From NCBI GenBank assembly GCA_024803745.1, contig JANJXV010000043.1, positions 7,445,518-7,509,517 of the forward strand: a stretch of DNA of 64,000 nt, read 5' to 3'. The notes under the pieces were generated by a model, which was given only the letters and a program-made list of their open reading frames with translations, searched no databases and was not told the origin of the DNA. The position numbers and the translations under genes are program-made. This DNA comes from Megascapheus bottae (taxonomy: Eukaryota > Chordata > Mammalia > Rodentia > Geomyidae). Position 1 is the first letter of the stretch; every line of letters starts with the position of its first letter. This document shows positions 44,551 to 55,629 of the stretch, one piece after another.

Positions 44551-46443
44551 ATACAAAAATTTTAAATTTGTATAGGCAGCACATGTCTGGAGATGGTTGC
44601 CCAACAAACTGAATTTTACAGTGGTTGAGATGTGAATTTTCTATCATGGATAACTTATCTCAATCAAAGTGCACAAATGGAGATCTTTTCTATTTTGGTA
44701 GCACTGTTACTTGAAGTCAGGACGTTCTTCTTTCTTGGCAAATGATGTACAACCAGATTTTTTGTTTGTTTGTAGTCACTGTATAGAAAGGATTTAGGGG
44801 TTATTAATGCACAGGTGTGTTCAGATGCTCACATTACATGGTCAGCCTCTAGCTGCTGACTAATGAAAGCAAGGTGGGTACTTTTTGCTCTTGTTAGCTT
44901 GCTTGTTTGCTTGTTCATTTGTACCTGTCCTTGGGCTTGAACTCAGGGTCTGGACACTTTCCCTGAGCTTTTTTGCTCCAGGCTATTATTCTCCTACTTC
45001 AGACATAGCTCGACCTCTTGCTGTCTCTGTGTGTATGAGTGTGTGTGCTGTGTGTGTGTGTTTAATTGGATATAAAATTCTAATGGACTTCCTAGCCACG
45101 GATGGCTTTGAAATGAAATTCCCAGGTCTATGCCTCCTGAGTGTGTAGGATTCTGGGTGTGAAGCACAGGCACACAGGGAAAGCAATAAATGAACATTAC
45201 TTGTGACTTGGTAGGAAAATGAATACATAAGCTATTTTACATTGCTGAGGGTTTATTGATTTTAGAGAACACGGTTGAGACAAATCAAATGATGTAAGAT
45301 AAATAATGTAAAAGGCGTGGCTCATCATGTATTTTTAACTTATGGAGAGATGAATATGTTTTGGTGTCACTTGTGTGCTTGGCTCTCCACATATACTTAA
45401 TTGAAACATTTTAACGAAAGTTTGTATTTCACAGAAAACATAGATCGTATATCATTTAATAATTCGACTAAGCTACTTTCTTTAACACTTTTTATCTTGA
45501 CTTACTTGCAGCAACAGATTTCAGATTAACATGTCCGTGTACTGTATAATGTATGTTCATCTGAGGCATCTGTTCCATCATTCTCCTCTTCCACCTGCCT
45601 TATCACCAATAGACACATTATTATCCAGATTTCATTTTTAAACAAATAAACAGTGAGTATTATCACAGCATTGTCCTTTGGCTACTCTTTCCATTCATTC
45701 CACTACTTCATAATGGAAGTCCACTCCAGATACTGATATTCGGGATATTTCTGTTGTTAAATTGTCTGGGGACTATTTGATAGACTTAAAACTTGGAATT
45801 GAATTCCTGCATATGCTGTAATTAGCCATATTTTTGCCAGTCCGGGGGTTTGAACACAGGATGTGGACACTGTCCTTAGGCTTTCTCAAGGCTGTAGCTC
45901 AAGGCCACATGAGTCACAGCACCACTTCCAGCTTTTTCTATGTATGTGGTACCGAGGAATACAATCAGATCTTTGTGAATACTAGACAAACAGTCCATCA
46001 ACAGGCCAAACTCCTGGACCTCATTAGCCGTATTTTAGAGGCTGTCATCTGGGCATAGAACTTGGAAGCTTTGCTGTCCAGAGGACACGGCTAAAATCTA
46101 TTGTATTGGACATTCTTTCCCCCCATCCATGTTAGTGAGTTCATTGAGATTTGTAAGCTTTGGATCAATTTTCTAATTGGGCATCTATCTCATTTCTCTC
46201 AGAGTTCCATGAAGGGAATATCTTATTTAGGGGATTATATACTGATCACAAAACAGAGCCACAGGGGTCACAGTTAGAGACCAGTATAGGAAGTGCAATA
46301 ATCAGATAGATGATTGAAAAGGAAGAAACCCAGTAACTAAATGTCAATCACCATTGCCTACATGCCAGGAATACTTTGATACACTGTCAGCAAATTCCTC
46401 AATTCCTAAAATTACTTCAGGAAGAAGCAGATATAATATCGGG
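44551..46443. other. Intergenic sequence, upstream part of duplicon C
   Basis: No gene is seen. From about 45,240 it resembles A and B at lower identity ('atggagagatgaatatgttt' etc.). About 46,200-46,440 matches A 3,225-3,470 well and leads to the retroviral insertion point. SINEs (antisense) lie at about 44,920-45,175 and 45,830-46,030. Confidence 0.65.
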
Positions 46444-46781
46444 TGTCAGGAGCAAGAGTGGAATCAAACTGTACTTTGATTTGCATCAGATAATTGCTTG
46501 ATTGTCTTATTGTTTTTTGGCCGTCTCCTGTTCAATTGATCTGAGATTTACCATATGAATGTAACCCCCAACAGTTCCCTGATTAACCATCTGGATGTAA
46601 CACCTGGCAGTGCCCTGGTCTCAAGAAGGGATATAAACTTTGAGTTGATAATAAACGGGGCGCTGCAGTTTTTGCCTGGGCTGCAGATGTCCCGGACCCG
46701 ATGTGTTTGTCTCTCTTCTAATTTTTCTAGTCCCTGCCCCCTATTTCAGGAACCCCAATTTGCTGCCGATAGGTCCCGGCA
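46444..46781 (+). repeat. 5' LTR
   Basis: It is 338 bp, starting TGTCAGG and ending in CA at 46,780-46,781 directly before the primer binding site. It contains an octamer ATTTGCAT (46,479-46,486), an imperfect direct repeat ('atgtaacccccaacagttcc' / 'atgtaacacctggcagtgcc'), a TATA-like ATATAAAC (46,631-46,638) and AATAAA (46,650-46,655). The TATA and polyadenylation signals are only about 12 bp apart, so the AATAAA probably lies in U3 or at the U3/R border. Confidence 0.95.
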
Positions 46782-46783
46782 TC

Positions 46784-46801
46784 TGGTGCCCGAACAGGGA
46801 C
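46784..46801 (+). promoter_or_regulatory. Retroviral primer binding site (tRNA-Lys type)
   Basis: The 18 nt TGGTGCCCGAACAGGGAC start two bases after the LTR end. They match the tRNA-Lys3-type primer site except for one base (T for C at position 4). This fits an ERV-K/class II element. Confidence 0.92.
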
Positions 46802-46906
46802 CCTGAAAATCTGGGACGATGGTAGAGGACCCCGCTGTGGTGAGTAACACATCGTAGGACTATTAAGAGAGGATCTTAAGAGAGTGTATAGTCAGGAGTA
46901 AAAATT

Positions 46907-48623
46907 ATGGGTCAAGTTAATAGCCATAGGTCATTTGTACCTATCTTAACAGACCTACTTGAAGCCCACGGAACGTGGGTGGAAAAAGGGGTGCTTCAGG
47001 GCTTCCTACAGTTTGTCGAGGAGGCATGTCCAAGGTTTTTAGAGGAGAAATTCCAAAAAACCTGGCAGCAGAAAGGAAAAAGAATTCAAGAATATTATAA
47101 TGTATATGGCCCCGAAAAGACCCCAGTAGAGGCTATTGATGTATGGAATTTAGTAAGTGAATGCATAGATCCTCAAATGAGAATGCTGAACTTAATCTTG
47201 AATTAAGGGAAATTTATGAGTTAAAGGACCCTTCTGAAAAACCTGAGGCTGAGCCATATGCAGCAGCCCAAGAGAGTTTAAGTGAGATCTTGAAAAGGGA
47301 ACAACAACCAGTAGATATTGAGTATCAGAATTCAGGTTTGAATATCAAGGAAGAAAGTTATGATGAGTCAATGGAGGGCCGGATGGCTACGGTGGAGAAG
47401 AAGTTAGAAGAAATGCTACATTTTCTATCGAAAATGGGGATGGAGCAGAGAGCCTCCCCAGAAGTAGGAAAGAACGATGACCCTCAGGCCACTATGGTGT
47501 CTGATTCTAAACCTTACCCCTCACACCCACCGCCACCCGCTGCAGCCTTATGGCCTCAATCCCTTTTTCAACCTTTAGGCAAGCCTAAAGGCTTAGCAAC
47601 AAGTCCCTTTTAACAGGCACCACAACCAGGCACAGTGCATCGCAATTAAACCTGACTCAGGCTGCTAGAGAGAGGGAAGATATTTCAGGGCCTCGATGCT
47701 TCCCTAGTTTAGTTGATCATGATGAGCAAGTATGCCATCAACCTGTTCCTGTTAAACTATTACAGGATTTAAAGAGTGCCTGCTCCCAATATGGGCCAAC
47801 TGCCCCTTTTACTCAAGTAATATTGGAGGCCGTGTGTGCTGGTATTGCATGCCCAAATGACTGGAAGCGGCTTGCCAGAGCATGCCTTAGTGCAGGAGAG
47901 TACTTATTATGGGAGACAGAGTTCACTGCACAGTGTCGGGCTAAAATTGAAACAAATAGGTCTAAGAACCTGCCTTACACTGTTGATCAGTTGTTAGGAG
48001 AGAGAACCTATAAAAACACCGAAGATCAATTGGGTTATGCAAAGGAGGCCTATTTACAAATAAATGCTGCAGCCAGAGAGGCTTGGAAAAGGTTACGCAA
48101 TTCCAATCGTACAAAAAATCTAGTAGAAGTTAAACAGGGACCAAATGAACCTTATCTAGAATTAGTGTCTCGATTAATGGAAACTGCAGACCACCTAGTA
48201 CAAAATGAGAACGCAAGGAGGATTATAGTTAGACACATAGCCTATGAAAATGCCAACGCCGCCTGTCAGGCGGCTATCAGACCCCATAGGAATAAGGGAG
48301 GAATCACGGACTTTATTTCACTGTGTGCTGATATTGGACCCTCCCATGTACAAGGCCTTACTTTGGCCGCCGCTCCTCAAGGAAAGACTGTTACTGAGTT
48401 TCTAAAATATAGAGGTCAGCGGCATTCTCAGGATGCTAGACCCCCAGGGCGTTGCTTTTCTTGTGGACAAATAGGACATTGGATGACGCAATGCCCACGC
48501 CAGGCCAGGTTAAAGAGAGAAAAATCACCTGGCACATGTCCACGCTGTGGTAAAGGGAAGCACTGGGCTAAAGATTGCAAGTCAGCAACAAATCACAATG
48601 GCCGCCCGTTTTCGGGAAACTAG
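46907..48623 (+). pseudogene. gag: ERV gag (matrix, linker, capsid, nucleocapsid), frame-broken
   Basis: Gag forms the particle core. The matrix part starts at ATG 46,907 with MGQVNSH, a myristoylation-type MG start, and is open to 47,206. The linker (about 47,161-47,613) continues in a second frame with a coiled-coil-like MATVEKKLEEMLHFLSKM and a proline-rich stretch. Capsid and nucleocapsid lie in a third frame, open from about 47,660 to 48,623: QDLKSACSQYGPTAPFTQ (capsid N-terminal domain), KQGPNEPYLELVSRL (major homology region), and two CCHC knuckles, CFSCGQIGHWMTQC and [14 protein letters not shown]. Two frame changes separate the three parts. The C-terminal stop is the TAG just after the frameshift heptamer. 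Confidence 0.92.
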
Positions 48624-49423
48624 AGAAGGGGCCAGCCCCTGGCCCCGCAAAACCATGGGGCAGTCCCTCCCTCTTCTCGGCCACAAGTGCTTCTTCTAAC
48701 AACCCCCCAAGATCAGTCTCCAGCCTCCTCCGTGCCACCCCAGGCAGTGCAGGATTGGACCTCTGTTCCTCCACCTGCTCAGTATTGACCCCAGAGATGG
48801 GGACACAAGCTCTCCCCACGGGGGTCTTCGGCCCCCTTCCCCCGGGAGTGGCTGGATTGCTGTTAGGGCAAAGTAGCGCAGCCCTTAAAGGGATACAGAT
48901 TACACCTGGCAAAATTGATCAGGATTTTACGGGAGAAATCAAAGTTATGGCCTCTGCCCCGAAACACGTGGTATCGATCCCAGCCGGTCAAAAATTAGCA
49001 CAACTAATACTTGTGCCTTTACCTCTCGGGGAGACTGCTAATTCCCCATGTGGACAGAGAGGATTTAGATCTTCTGATATCTATTGGGTACAAAGCATAA
49101 AACAAGAGAGGCCTGAGATGACTATATTTATACAAGAAAAGTCCTTTAAAGGAATATTAGACACTGGAGCAGATGTGTCTGTGATATCTAAAAAACATTG
49201 GCCAGCCCAATGGCCCCTGACAACCTCTATGACTTCCCTACAGGGGGTTGGGCAAGCAACTGACCCACAGCAGAGCAGTGCGATCCTTGTTTGGAGAGAT
49301 GAGGAGGGGCACTCTGGTCATTTTCAGCCATTTGTCCTGGATCATCTGCCAATTAATTTATGGGGTCGTGGTATCATGGAAAAAATGGGAGTTTATATGT
49401 TTAGTCCTAGTGCTGCGGTCTAA
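48575..49423 (+). CDS. pro: ERV pro: dUTPase-protease, open frame
   Basis: Expressed as a gag-pro fusion by -1 frameshifting; the frame is open for 282 codons and overlaps the gag end by about 49 nt. The dUTPase part has [10 protein letters not shown] (motif 1), [27 protein letters not shown] (motif 3), [12 protein letters not shown] (motif 4) and a glycine-rich GQRGFRSSD tail. The aspartic protease follows with [14 protein letters not shown], active-site triplet DTG intact, and a C-terminal [11 protein letters not shown], where the family usually has G-R-D/N. This is the only viral gene of the element without a frame break. The shown start is only the first in-frame codon; the true protein has no independent start. 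Confidence 0.9.
   Translation: MQVSNKSQWPPVFGKLEKGPAPGPAKPWGSPSLFSATSASSNNPPRSVSSLLRATPGSAGLDLCSSTCSVLTPEMGTQALPTGVFGPLPPGVAGLLLGQSSAALKGIQITPGKIDQDFTGEIKVMASAPKHVVSIPAGQKLAQLILVPLPLGETANSPCGQRGFRSSDIYWVQSIKQERPEMTIFIQEKSFKGILDTGADVSVISKKHWPAQWPLTTSMTSLQGVGQATDPQQSSAILVWRDEEGHSGHFQPFVLDHLPINLWGRGIMEKMGVYMFSPSAAV
48614..48661 (+). promoter_or_regulatory. gag-pro -1 ribosomal frameshift signal
   Basis: The heptamer GGGAAAC (48,614-48,620) is in the correct gag register (G GGA AAC), followed at once by the gag TAG. After a 7-nt spacer, GGGGCCA (48,628-48,634) can pair with TGGCCCC (48,640-48,646). The intervening loop GCCCC (48,635-48,639) can pair with GGGGC (48,657-48,661), giving an H-type pseudoknot. 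The pro frame is -1 relative to gag, as required. The same heptamer is used by known type D retroviruses. Confidence 0.9.
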
Positions 49424-50274
49424 GCAGTTACTTGATCAAGGCCTCCTCCCCTTTAGGGGACTAGGCCAAGCAGCACAGGGGGAGCTAGAGCCACTCCAAC
49501 CCCAGTCTCACCCTATGAGACAAGGATTAGGGTATTCCTTAACGGGAGCTCTCGTTTGTCCTGCCCCTCATGCTGATCCCATAAATTGGCTCTCTGAAGA
49601 ACCGGTATGGGTCGAACAGTGGCCTCTTTCACTAGAAAAGATCATTGCAGTACAGCAGCTGGTACAGGAACAGCTGGACTTGGGACATGTGGCCCCTTCT
49701 AACTCTCCATGGAATTCTCCAATTTTTGTTATAAAGAAAAAGTCAGGTAAATGGAGGCTGTTACAGGATTTGAGAAGGGTGAACGCCACAATGGAACTGA
49801 TGGGGGCCCTACAGCCTGGCTTGCCTTCACCCATGGCAATCCCAAAGGATACTTATAAGATTATTATAGATTTGAAGGATGGTTTCTATACCCATGAAGC
49901 GATATCACTGGCTTGTGCTTCCACAGGGCATGGCAAATAGCCCAACTTTATGTCAAAGTTTTGTAGCTAGAGCCATTTCTTCCACTCGTGAAAAATTTTC
50001 TTCTGTTTATATTGTTCATTATATGGATGACATCTTGTTGGCTTGTTCTGACCCTATCGTCGTACGACAAGCCTTTGGACAACTAAAGCAAGATCTGAGC
50101 CTCTTTGGCCTTATAATAGCAGCTGAAAAGGTTCAGGAACAACCCCCTTGTATATATCTAGGCCATATATTAGGCCCACACTATTTTAAAAGCCAAAAAA
50201 TACAATTAAAAACTTCACACTTAAGAACTCTTCATGATTTTCAGCAATTCTTAGGAGATATAAATTGGCTTTAG
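49424..50274 (+). pseudogene. pol: ERV pol: reverse transcriptase, deleted and frame-broken
   Basis: RT copies viral RNA into DNA. The fingers/palm begin near 49,590 with [40 protein letters not shown] and [20 protein letters not shown], then motif A ([10 protein letters not shown]), all in the frame that is open to 49,940. Sequence between motif A and [17 protein letters not shown] (motif B) is shorter than in the family and the frame changes there, so there is a deletion near 49,890. The second frame holds IVHYMDDILLAC (catalytic YMDD) and ends at a TAG at 50,272. The junction from pro is not in the expected -1 register and I saw no second slippery heptamer. Non-functional. Confidence 0.9.
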
Positions 50275-52155
50275 CCTTATCTAAAGCTCTCCACAGGAGA
50301 GTTAAAACCCCTCTTTGATCTCTTAAAAGGAGATACCAACCCTACATCCTTAAGCGAATTAAATCCTGATGCCAGGAGGGCCATCCAAATTGTAGAAAAG
50401 GCAATTTCCCAGCAACAAGTGACCCATTGTGACTATTCTAAACCATGGGGAGTTTACATTTTAGCTACTTCTCACTCCCCAACTGCTGTATTGTGGCAGG
50501 ATGGCCCACATTTATGGCTTTATCTACCATCAACACCCGGCAAAGTGCTGACCCCCTAGTACGAATTGGTAGCTAATCTGATACATATGTGCCGAGTGGA
50601 TTTCCGTAAATATTTAGGTCAGGAACCTCATTTTATCTGTGTCCCATATAATTTACAACAACAAGATTGGCTATTCGCCCATTGCGATCCTTGGGCCACT
50701 GCTTGGGCCAATTATACGGGAAAAATTTTGCATCACTACCCGTCTAACAAACTTCTCCAATTTGCTGCGCGTTATACGTTTCTATTTCCTTCCATAGTAC
50801 AGGCCTCGCCTTTATCTTCTGCCGCTTTGGTATTTACAGATGGATCCTCAAATGGAACGGCTTCTTTGACCATTAATGGGAAAACTCAATCTTGGGTTAC
50901 AGGTTTTTCCTCCGCCCAAGAGGTGGAATTAGAGGCTGTTTTACAAGCACTCGTCCTGTTACAAGACGAGCCCTTTAACTTATACTCTGACAGTCAATAT
51001 GTAATTCGTGCTCTTCAAGTCATAGAAACTGTTCCCTTTATTGGAACTACTAACTCCAATATCCAGACCCAATTTCGCCAAGTACAAACTTTGCTTTGTT
51101 CTCGCAACCACCCCTGTTTTTTTGGCTTTGTTCGAGCTCACACTAATCTTCCTGGCCATTTAAGTGAGGGCAATGCGGTCACTGACTCTGCCACCAGAGT
51201 TTACTTAACTCAGGTTGAACTTGCTAAGCAGTCACATGCCATCCACCATCAAAACAGTCGAGCCTTGCGCCGACAGTTTAAATTATCTAGAGAAGCAGCA
51301 CGACAAATAGTTAAGACTTGCTCCAACTGTGTCCCTTTTTCACCAGCCCCCCATTTAGGTATAAATCCACGAGGACTGCTTTCTAATCACATTTGGCAGA
51401 TGGATGTCACGCATGTTCCATTATTTGGCCAATTAAAATATGTTCATGTTACTGTAGGTACTTATTCTAATTTTATCTTGGCCACCCCCCTTGCTGGGGA
51501 AGCCACTAAACATTGTATTTCTCACTGCATTCGATGTTTTGCTGTGATGGGGATTCCCTCGCAAATAAAAACAGATAATGGCCCTGGCTATGCAGGCCGA
51601 GCATTTCAATCCTTCTGCCATTCCTATAATATCACTCATATTACAGGCATTCCTTACAATCCTCAAGGTCAAGGCATCGTGGAGAGAGCTAATGGATTAT
51701 TAAAACATCAAATTGCCAAAATACAGAAAGGAGAGTCGTATCCCGCTACCCCTGTGAATATACTTAATCATGCTTTATTTGTTTTAAATTTTTTGAATTT
51801 GGATTCAAATAATTTATCTGCTGCTCAGCAATTCTGGGAAAAAAGAGAGCAGCGTGCTTTTGCCTTAGTAAAGTGGAAGGATCCCCTAACTGGTGCTTGG
51901 CATGGACCCAATCCTGTTCTAACCTGGGGTCGAGGGCATGTATGTGTTTTTTCACAGGGAGAAAATGACGCCCGCTGGCTGCCTGAACGCTGCGTTCAGA
52001 TCGAGGAGAGTGACAGTGGCCATCCAAGCAGCGACTCACTGGGCCTACACCCCCAACCCTCCAGTGGTGCATCCTGCGACGTGGGAAGGACCTCAGTTAT
52101 TTGTGCATGTCAATTGGGACTGCTACTGATCCACTTGTTCAACACATTCATATGA
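50275..52155 (+). pseudogene. pol: ERV pol: RT connection, RNase H and integrase
   Basis: It continues in the same frame after the TAG at 50,272 (GELKPLFDLLKGD ...), meets a second TAG at 50,557-50,559, then is open for over 520 codons. RNase H: VFTDGSSNGTA (first D), EVELEAVLQAL (E), YSDSQYVIRAL (D), GNAVTDSATR (last D). Integrase: a HHCC-type zinc region (HAIHHQ ... CSNC), then WQMDVTHVPLFG (D), KTDNGPGYAG (D) and GIVERANGLLKHQ (E), so the D,D-E set is complete, followed by a normal C-terminal WHGPNPVLTWGRGHVCVF. Ends at TGA 52,153. Domains are intact individually, but the upstream stops and the RT damage prevent production of a full Pol. Confidence 0.92.
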
Positions 52156-55100
52156 GCTGTGTTTGTCCTCCTTTTACTATTATGTAGGGACCATTTAACG
52201 TATTCATTGACTCTACACAATTTAATATGTGACATTATTTTGTCTTTACCATCCCTCTTCTTAATAACCTTTTTTGTAAAAGATGCCCAGGTGAAAAGCA
52301 AAGGCCTCCAGAGGTAAGTAGAAATCGACCGACCCCCTGTATGTCTGTGCTTTATTTTATTCTATTTTATTATTGTTTGTTTGTTTGAAAAGGTGCACTG
52401 TGGGCCTAAAACAGAGGACTGGGTGGTCAAGGGACGCCTTGACCCCCCCCTCCCCTTCTGAGTTTCTTGTCAATAACAAGGCACACCTGAGAGTCCCACC
52501 AGCAAGACATGTCTAAATCTAAAAATAACTGTTTGGTGAAAACATTCATTTGAGCTCATGTTTTTATGTTAAGTGTATCTGATTGAGTCCAAATTTCTTG
52601 TTATATGTCAATGTCTGATTCTGTTAAAAAGTCTCTGCTTCTCTGTCTTGTTTGTGTTACATAGTTTTCCTTGGGTATTTTGTTTTGTTTGTTTTGTCCA
52701 GTTTTGTCTTTAAAATTGGTACCAGTTCTAAATATGGATCCTTATGGTTTTTCTGCGTGTACACAAGCACATCCTTGTTATCTTTTTGAATATTTCTGGG
52801 AAGTAAAAAGTTTTTCGCTCCACTCGGGCCTGGTATGACCCCTCCCAATTGGCTGCAGCTGAGGTGAGCAGAGGCCAGACAAAGCAGCTGCAGTCTTCAT
52901 CTAGTTTCCTTTTTCCTACAACCTGCTGAAGTGACAGTCTAGAGACAGTTGGTGGCAGGACACAAACTTCAGTCTTTAATTTTAGCTAGTCGCTTTGTTA
53001 AAAAAGGCTTTGTTTTAAAACTTGGTTGTCACCCACAAGAATAAGATTAGCAAAAAACCTTCATGATACTAAAATTTTCCGGAAAATGAACGGCCGATAT
53101 TAATTTTGCACGCTTTAAGATCTTTGAGTATGAATGTGTGTGCGAATGGGTGTGAGTGAACATGTTCAAGGTTAAATTGTCAGCATGCTGTATAAAACAA
53201 TGGTTGAGCTCATTTGAAACACAAAGGGAATTGGGTAAATCTAAGTCTGAACTTCAAAAAAATTAGTAGGTTTGAATGTTTCCTATATCTCAGAGGTTTA
53301 TTGCATTGTCTTAAAGAAAAGCTGGTAAATATTTTTCTAGATCCTGAAATCTGCATTTTATTGCAAGGCATACAGCTATTTACATTGTAAACATTGTATC
53401 CTGTTTAGCACAGAGGTGTTAGGGAATTTGGGATTTATTACTTTAAGTTAAAATTTGGAAACATGTATTAGAGATTTCAATGTAAAATTGTTCATTAACG
53501 TCAGAAACTTTGCCTGTCTGTCTTTTCTTGCAAACTGACACTAGAAATCTGATGGTAAAATGTGGATAATGTGATTAGTATTTTAAAGGAATGTTTAAAG
53601 GTTTATCTCCATGCAATTGGGTGTATTTTAAAAAAGGAAGGAAACTAAGTCCAGACTTAGGCTTTTGGTGCACTGATGTCTATAGTTCTTGCATTAGGGA
53701 AAAACTGTTATTTGAGTTTAAACTGTTGTTGGAGTTTTAGACAGTAATCTAAACTGCAAAAGAGCCCCTTTTTTCTAAAAGGCAAGAGGAGTGCCTTGGG
53801 CCCTAGGGGGCCTGAGGGCAGAAGGAGTTCTTTGTGCCCTTAAAGGTTTTTCAATTGCAAATAAAGGCTAAGGTGTTAATTGTTTAAGCCAGTATCAGTA
53901 AAAGTTATTAAGAACATTGGAAATGGGTTCCTAAACAATATTTGAAAGTGAAGTTGTCTTAAATGTTTAAAGAAAGAGAAAAAAGGAAAATTAGGACTAC
54001 CGAAGTAATTGCTTAATTGCTATTTCAGCTTGCTCTTGTAAGTTACCTTATAGCAACTTCCAGCTAGCCCATGGAGAAGGACAGCAATCCTTATTCAGAT
54101 GTAACTTTGGCTTTTACCAGGTTCTAGGTAAGCTCATACTTAGAGACTATTTCTGTATTGACCACCTTGTTGCTTTAATTGGAGTAACGTGGCCTTTTGT
54201 AGGACTCATTGATCTGAAAGCCGCACCTTTGAGCCTGCCCGGGCAAAGCAAAGTCCCTGTGAGACTGTGGTGTCTAATCTGCCAGCAGAATGCTGGGACA
54301 GAGTTGCTTTGGAGCTTGAAGTGGCAGAATGCTGGCTCTGAGCTGAAAAGCTGGGGGGAAGCACTCAAGCACCAAGCTCGTGACTCATAGTGGTAGGGTG
54401 CTAGCCTTGAGCTGGAGAGCTGAGAGATAGTGCCCAGGCCCCGAGTTCAAGTACAGCAACCAACAAAGAGAAATGCCAATGGCATGTTTATCCCTTTGTG
54501 GAGAGACACTACTGGGATATGAAAGCCTCTGCTTGGATGGCAGAGATGGTGTCAGATCTTAGTCACTTGTGCTTGGCCAATCAAATTAATCAGAGCCGGG
54601 AGGTCATAGAATAGTTTGTAAGCATGCCTTACTAATGCCCGTGCCTTTCATAACTGGGCAGGAACTTGTCAATCTTCTGTGATAGTGGGTAGTTTAAAGT
54701 CCTAATTGAGCGAAATTTTTATTTATCTATTTATTTATTTTTGACACCAGCCACAAATTCAGGAAAAGTTTGTGGATCTGAGGCTTGTGTCTCTATTAAT
54801 CTGTTTAGATCTGACAACTGAAGATTTGTTAAGGTTGCAGAAATTTAGTTCCCCAGACAATCAAGAAAAAGCCTTTGCAAATGGGTGCTATGTAAGCTAC
54901 ACTATTGTAGCCAAAGATGGTTTGTGCAGTTGTTAAATGTTAAATATGATCTCCAGTTTGGAGCAAATTATTATTCCTGATATCTAATCCTTGCAATCCC
55001 TGATAAAACAGGCTAGGCTTCTTAAGGTCCCTGCTCAAGCACAGAGACAACGCCCTTGAGTCAGCTTGAAGAAGTCACAGAAGCTGAATCTCCGCCCATC

Positions 55101-55225
55101 AATCCCCTTTAGATGAAGGGACCAGTCATTTTTGGAAAGTGAGACAGGATAATTAGAGATAATTAGAGATAGTGGAAAGAATAGAAATTGCACTTGTGTT
55201 TCTTTTAAAATAAAGATGGGTGATA
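52156..55225 (+). other. Non-coding 3-kb module between pol and 3' LTR
   Basis: Where an env gene would be expected there is no open frame longer than about 80 codons and no recognisable surface or transmembrane motif. Near 52,312 there is a good 5' splice-like CAGAGGTAAGTA. A C-run lies at about 52,442-52,450. A SINE fragment (plus strand) is inserted at about 54,370-54,470. The purine content just before the 3' LTR ('aaaataaagatgggtgata') gives only a weak polypurine tract. I do not recognise the origin of this module. Confidence 0.7.
54370..54470 (+). mobile_element. SINE fragment inside the ERV
   Basis: It reads 'catagtggtagggtgctagc' and 'cccaggccccgagttcaagt', the right half of the composite SINE. 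It must have arrived either in the ERV lineage or after integration. Confidence 0.7.
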
Positions 55226-55562
55226 TGTCGGGAGCAAGAGTGGAATCAAACTGTACTTTGATTTGCATGAGATAATTGCTTGATTGTCTTATTGTTTTTT
55301 GGCCTTCTCCTGTTCAATTGATCTGAGAATTACCATATGAATGTAACCCCCAACAGTTCCCTGATTAACCATCTGGATGTAACACCTGGCAGTGCCCTGG
55401 TCTCAAGAAGGGATATAAACTTTGAGTTGATAATAAACGGGGCGCTGCAGTTTTTGCCTGGGCTGCAGACCTCCCGGACCCAATGTGTTTGTCTCTCTTC
55501 TAATTTTTCCAGTCCCTGCCCCCTATTTCAGGAACCCCAATTTGCTGCCGGTAGGCCCCGGA
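55226..55562 (+). repeat. 3' LTR
   Basis: It starts TGTCGGG and is collinear with the 5' LTR, with TATA-like ATATAAAC (55,413-55,420) and AATAAA (55,432-55,437). About ten substitutions were counted by eye against the 5' LTR. Its end reads CCCCGG followed by AAATCTGGG; the expected terminal CA is not there. Host sequence ('atcttgatttatttatatgt') resumes at about 55,570. Confidence 0.93.
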
Positions 55563-55629
55563 AATCTGGGATCTTGATTTATTTATATGTAGGAGACTGA
55601 AGACTTCATGTTTTTTTAAGTATAATTCA

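Larger units (their letters stand above)
46444..55562 (+). mobile_element. Env-less class II (betaretrovirus-like) endogenous retrovirus
   Basis: A proviral structure with 5' LTR, lysine-type primer site, gag, pro (dUTPase-protease), pol, about 3 kb of non-coding sequence and 3' LTR. The LTRs differ at about ten positions of roughly 336 by eye (about 3%), a modest age. The matching sites in duplicons A (near 3,470) and B (near 30,010) are empty. No env is recognisable. Gag and pol contain frame changes and stops, so it is defective. The order gag, dUTPase-PR, RT-RNase H-integrase and the -1 gag-pro junction are typical of type B/D, IAP and MusD-like elements. The exact family is not determined. 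Confidence 0.93.

Noticed and set aside
49568..49834. Minus-strand frame of 88 codons
   Set aside because: Antisense shadow of the retroviral RT region with no motif of its own.
52156..52330. Possible env signal peptide start after pol
   Set aside because: Short hydrophobic frames only, quickly closed; no surface or transmembrane protein motif follows.
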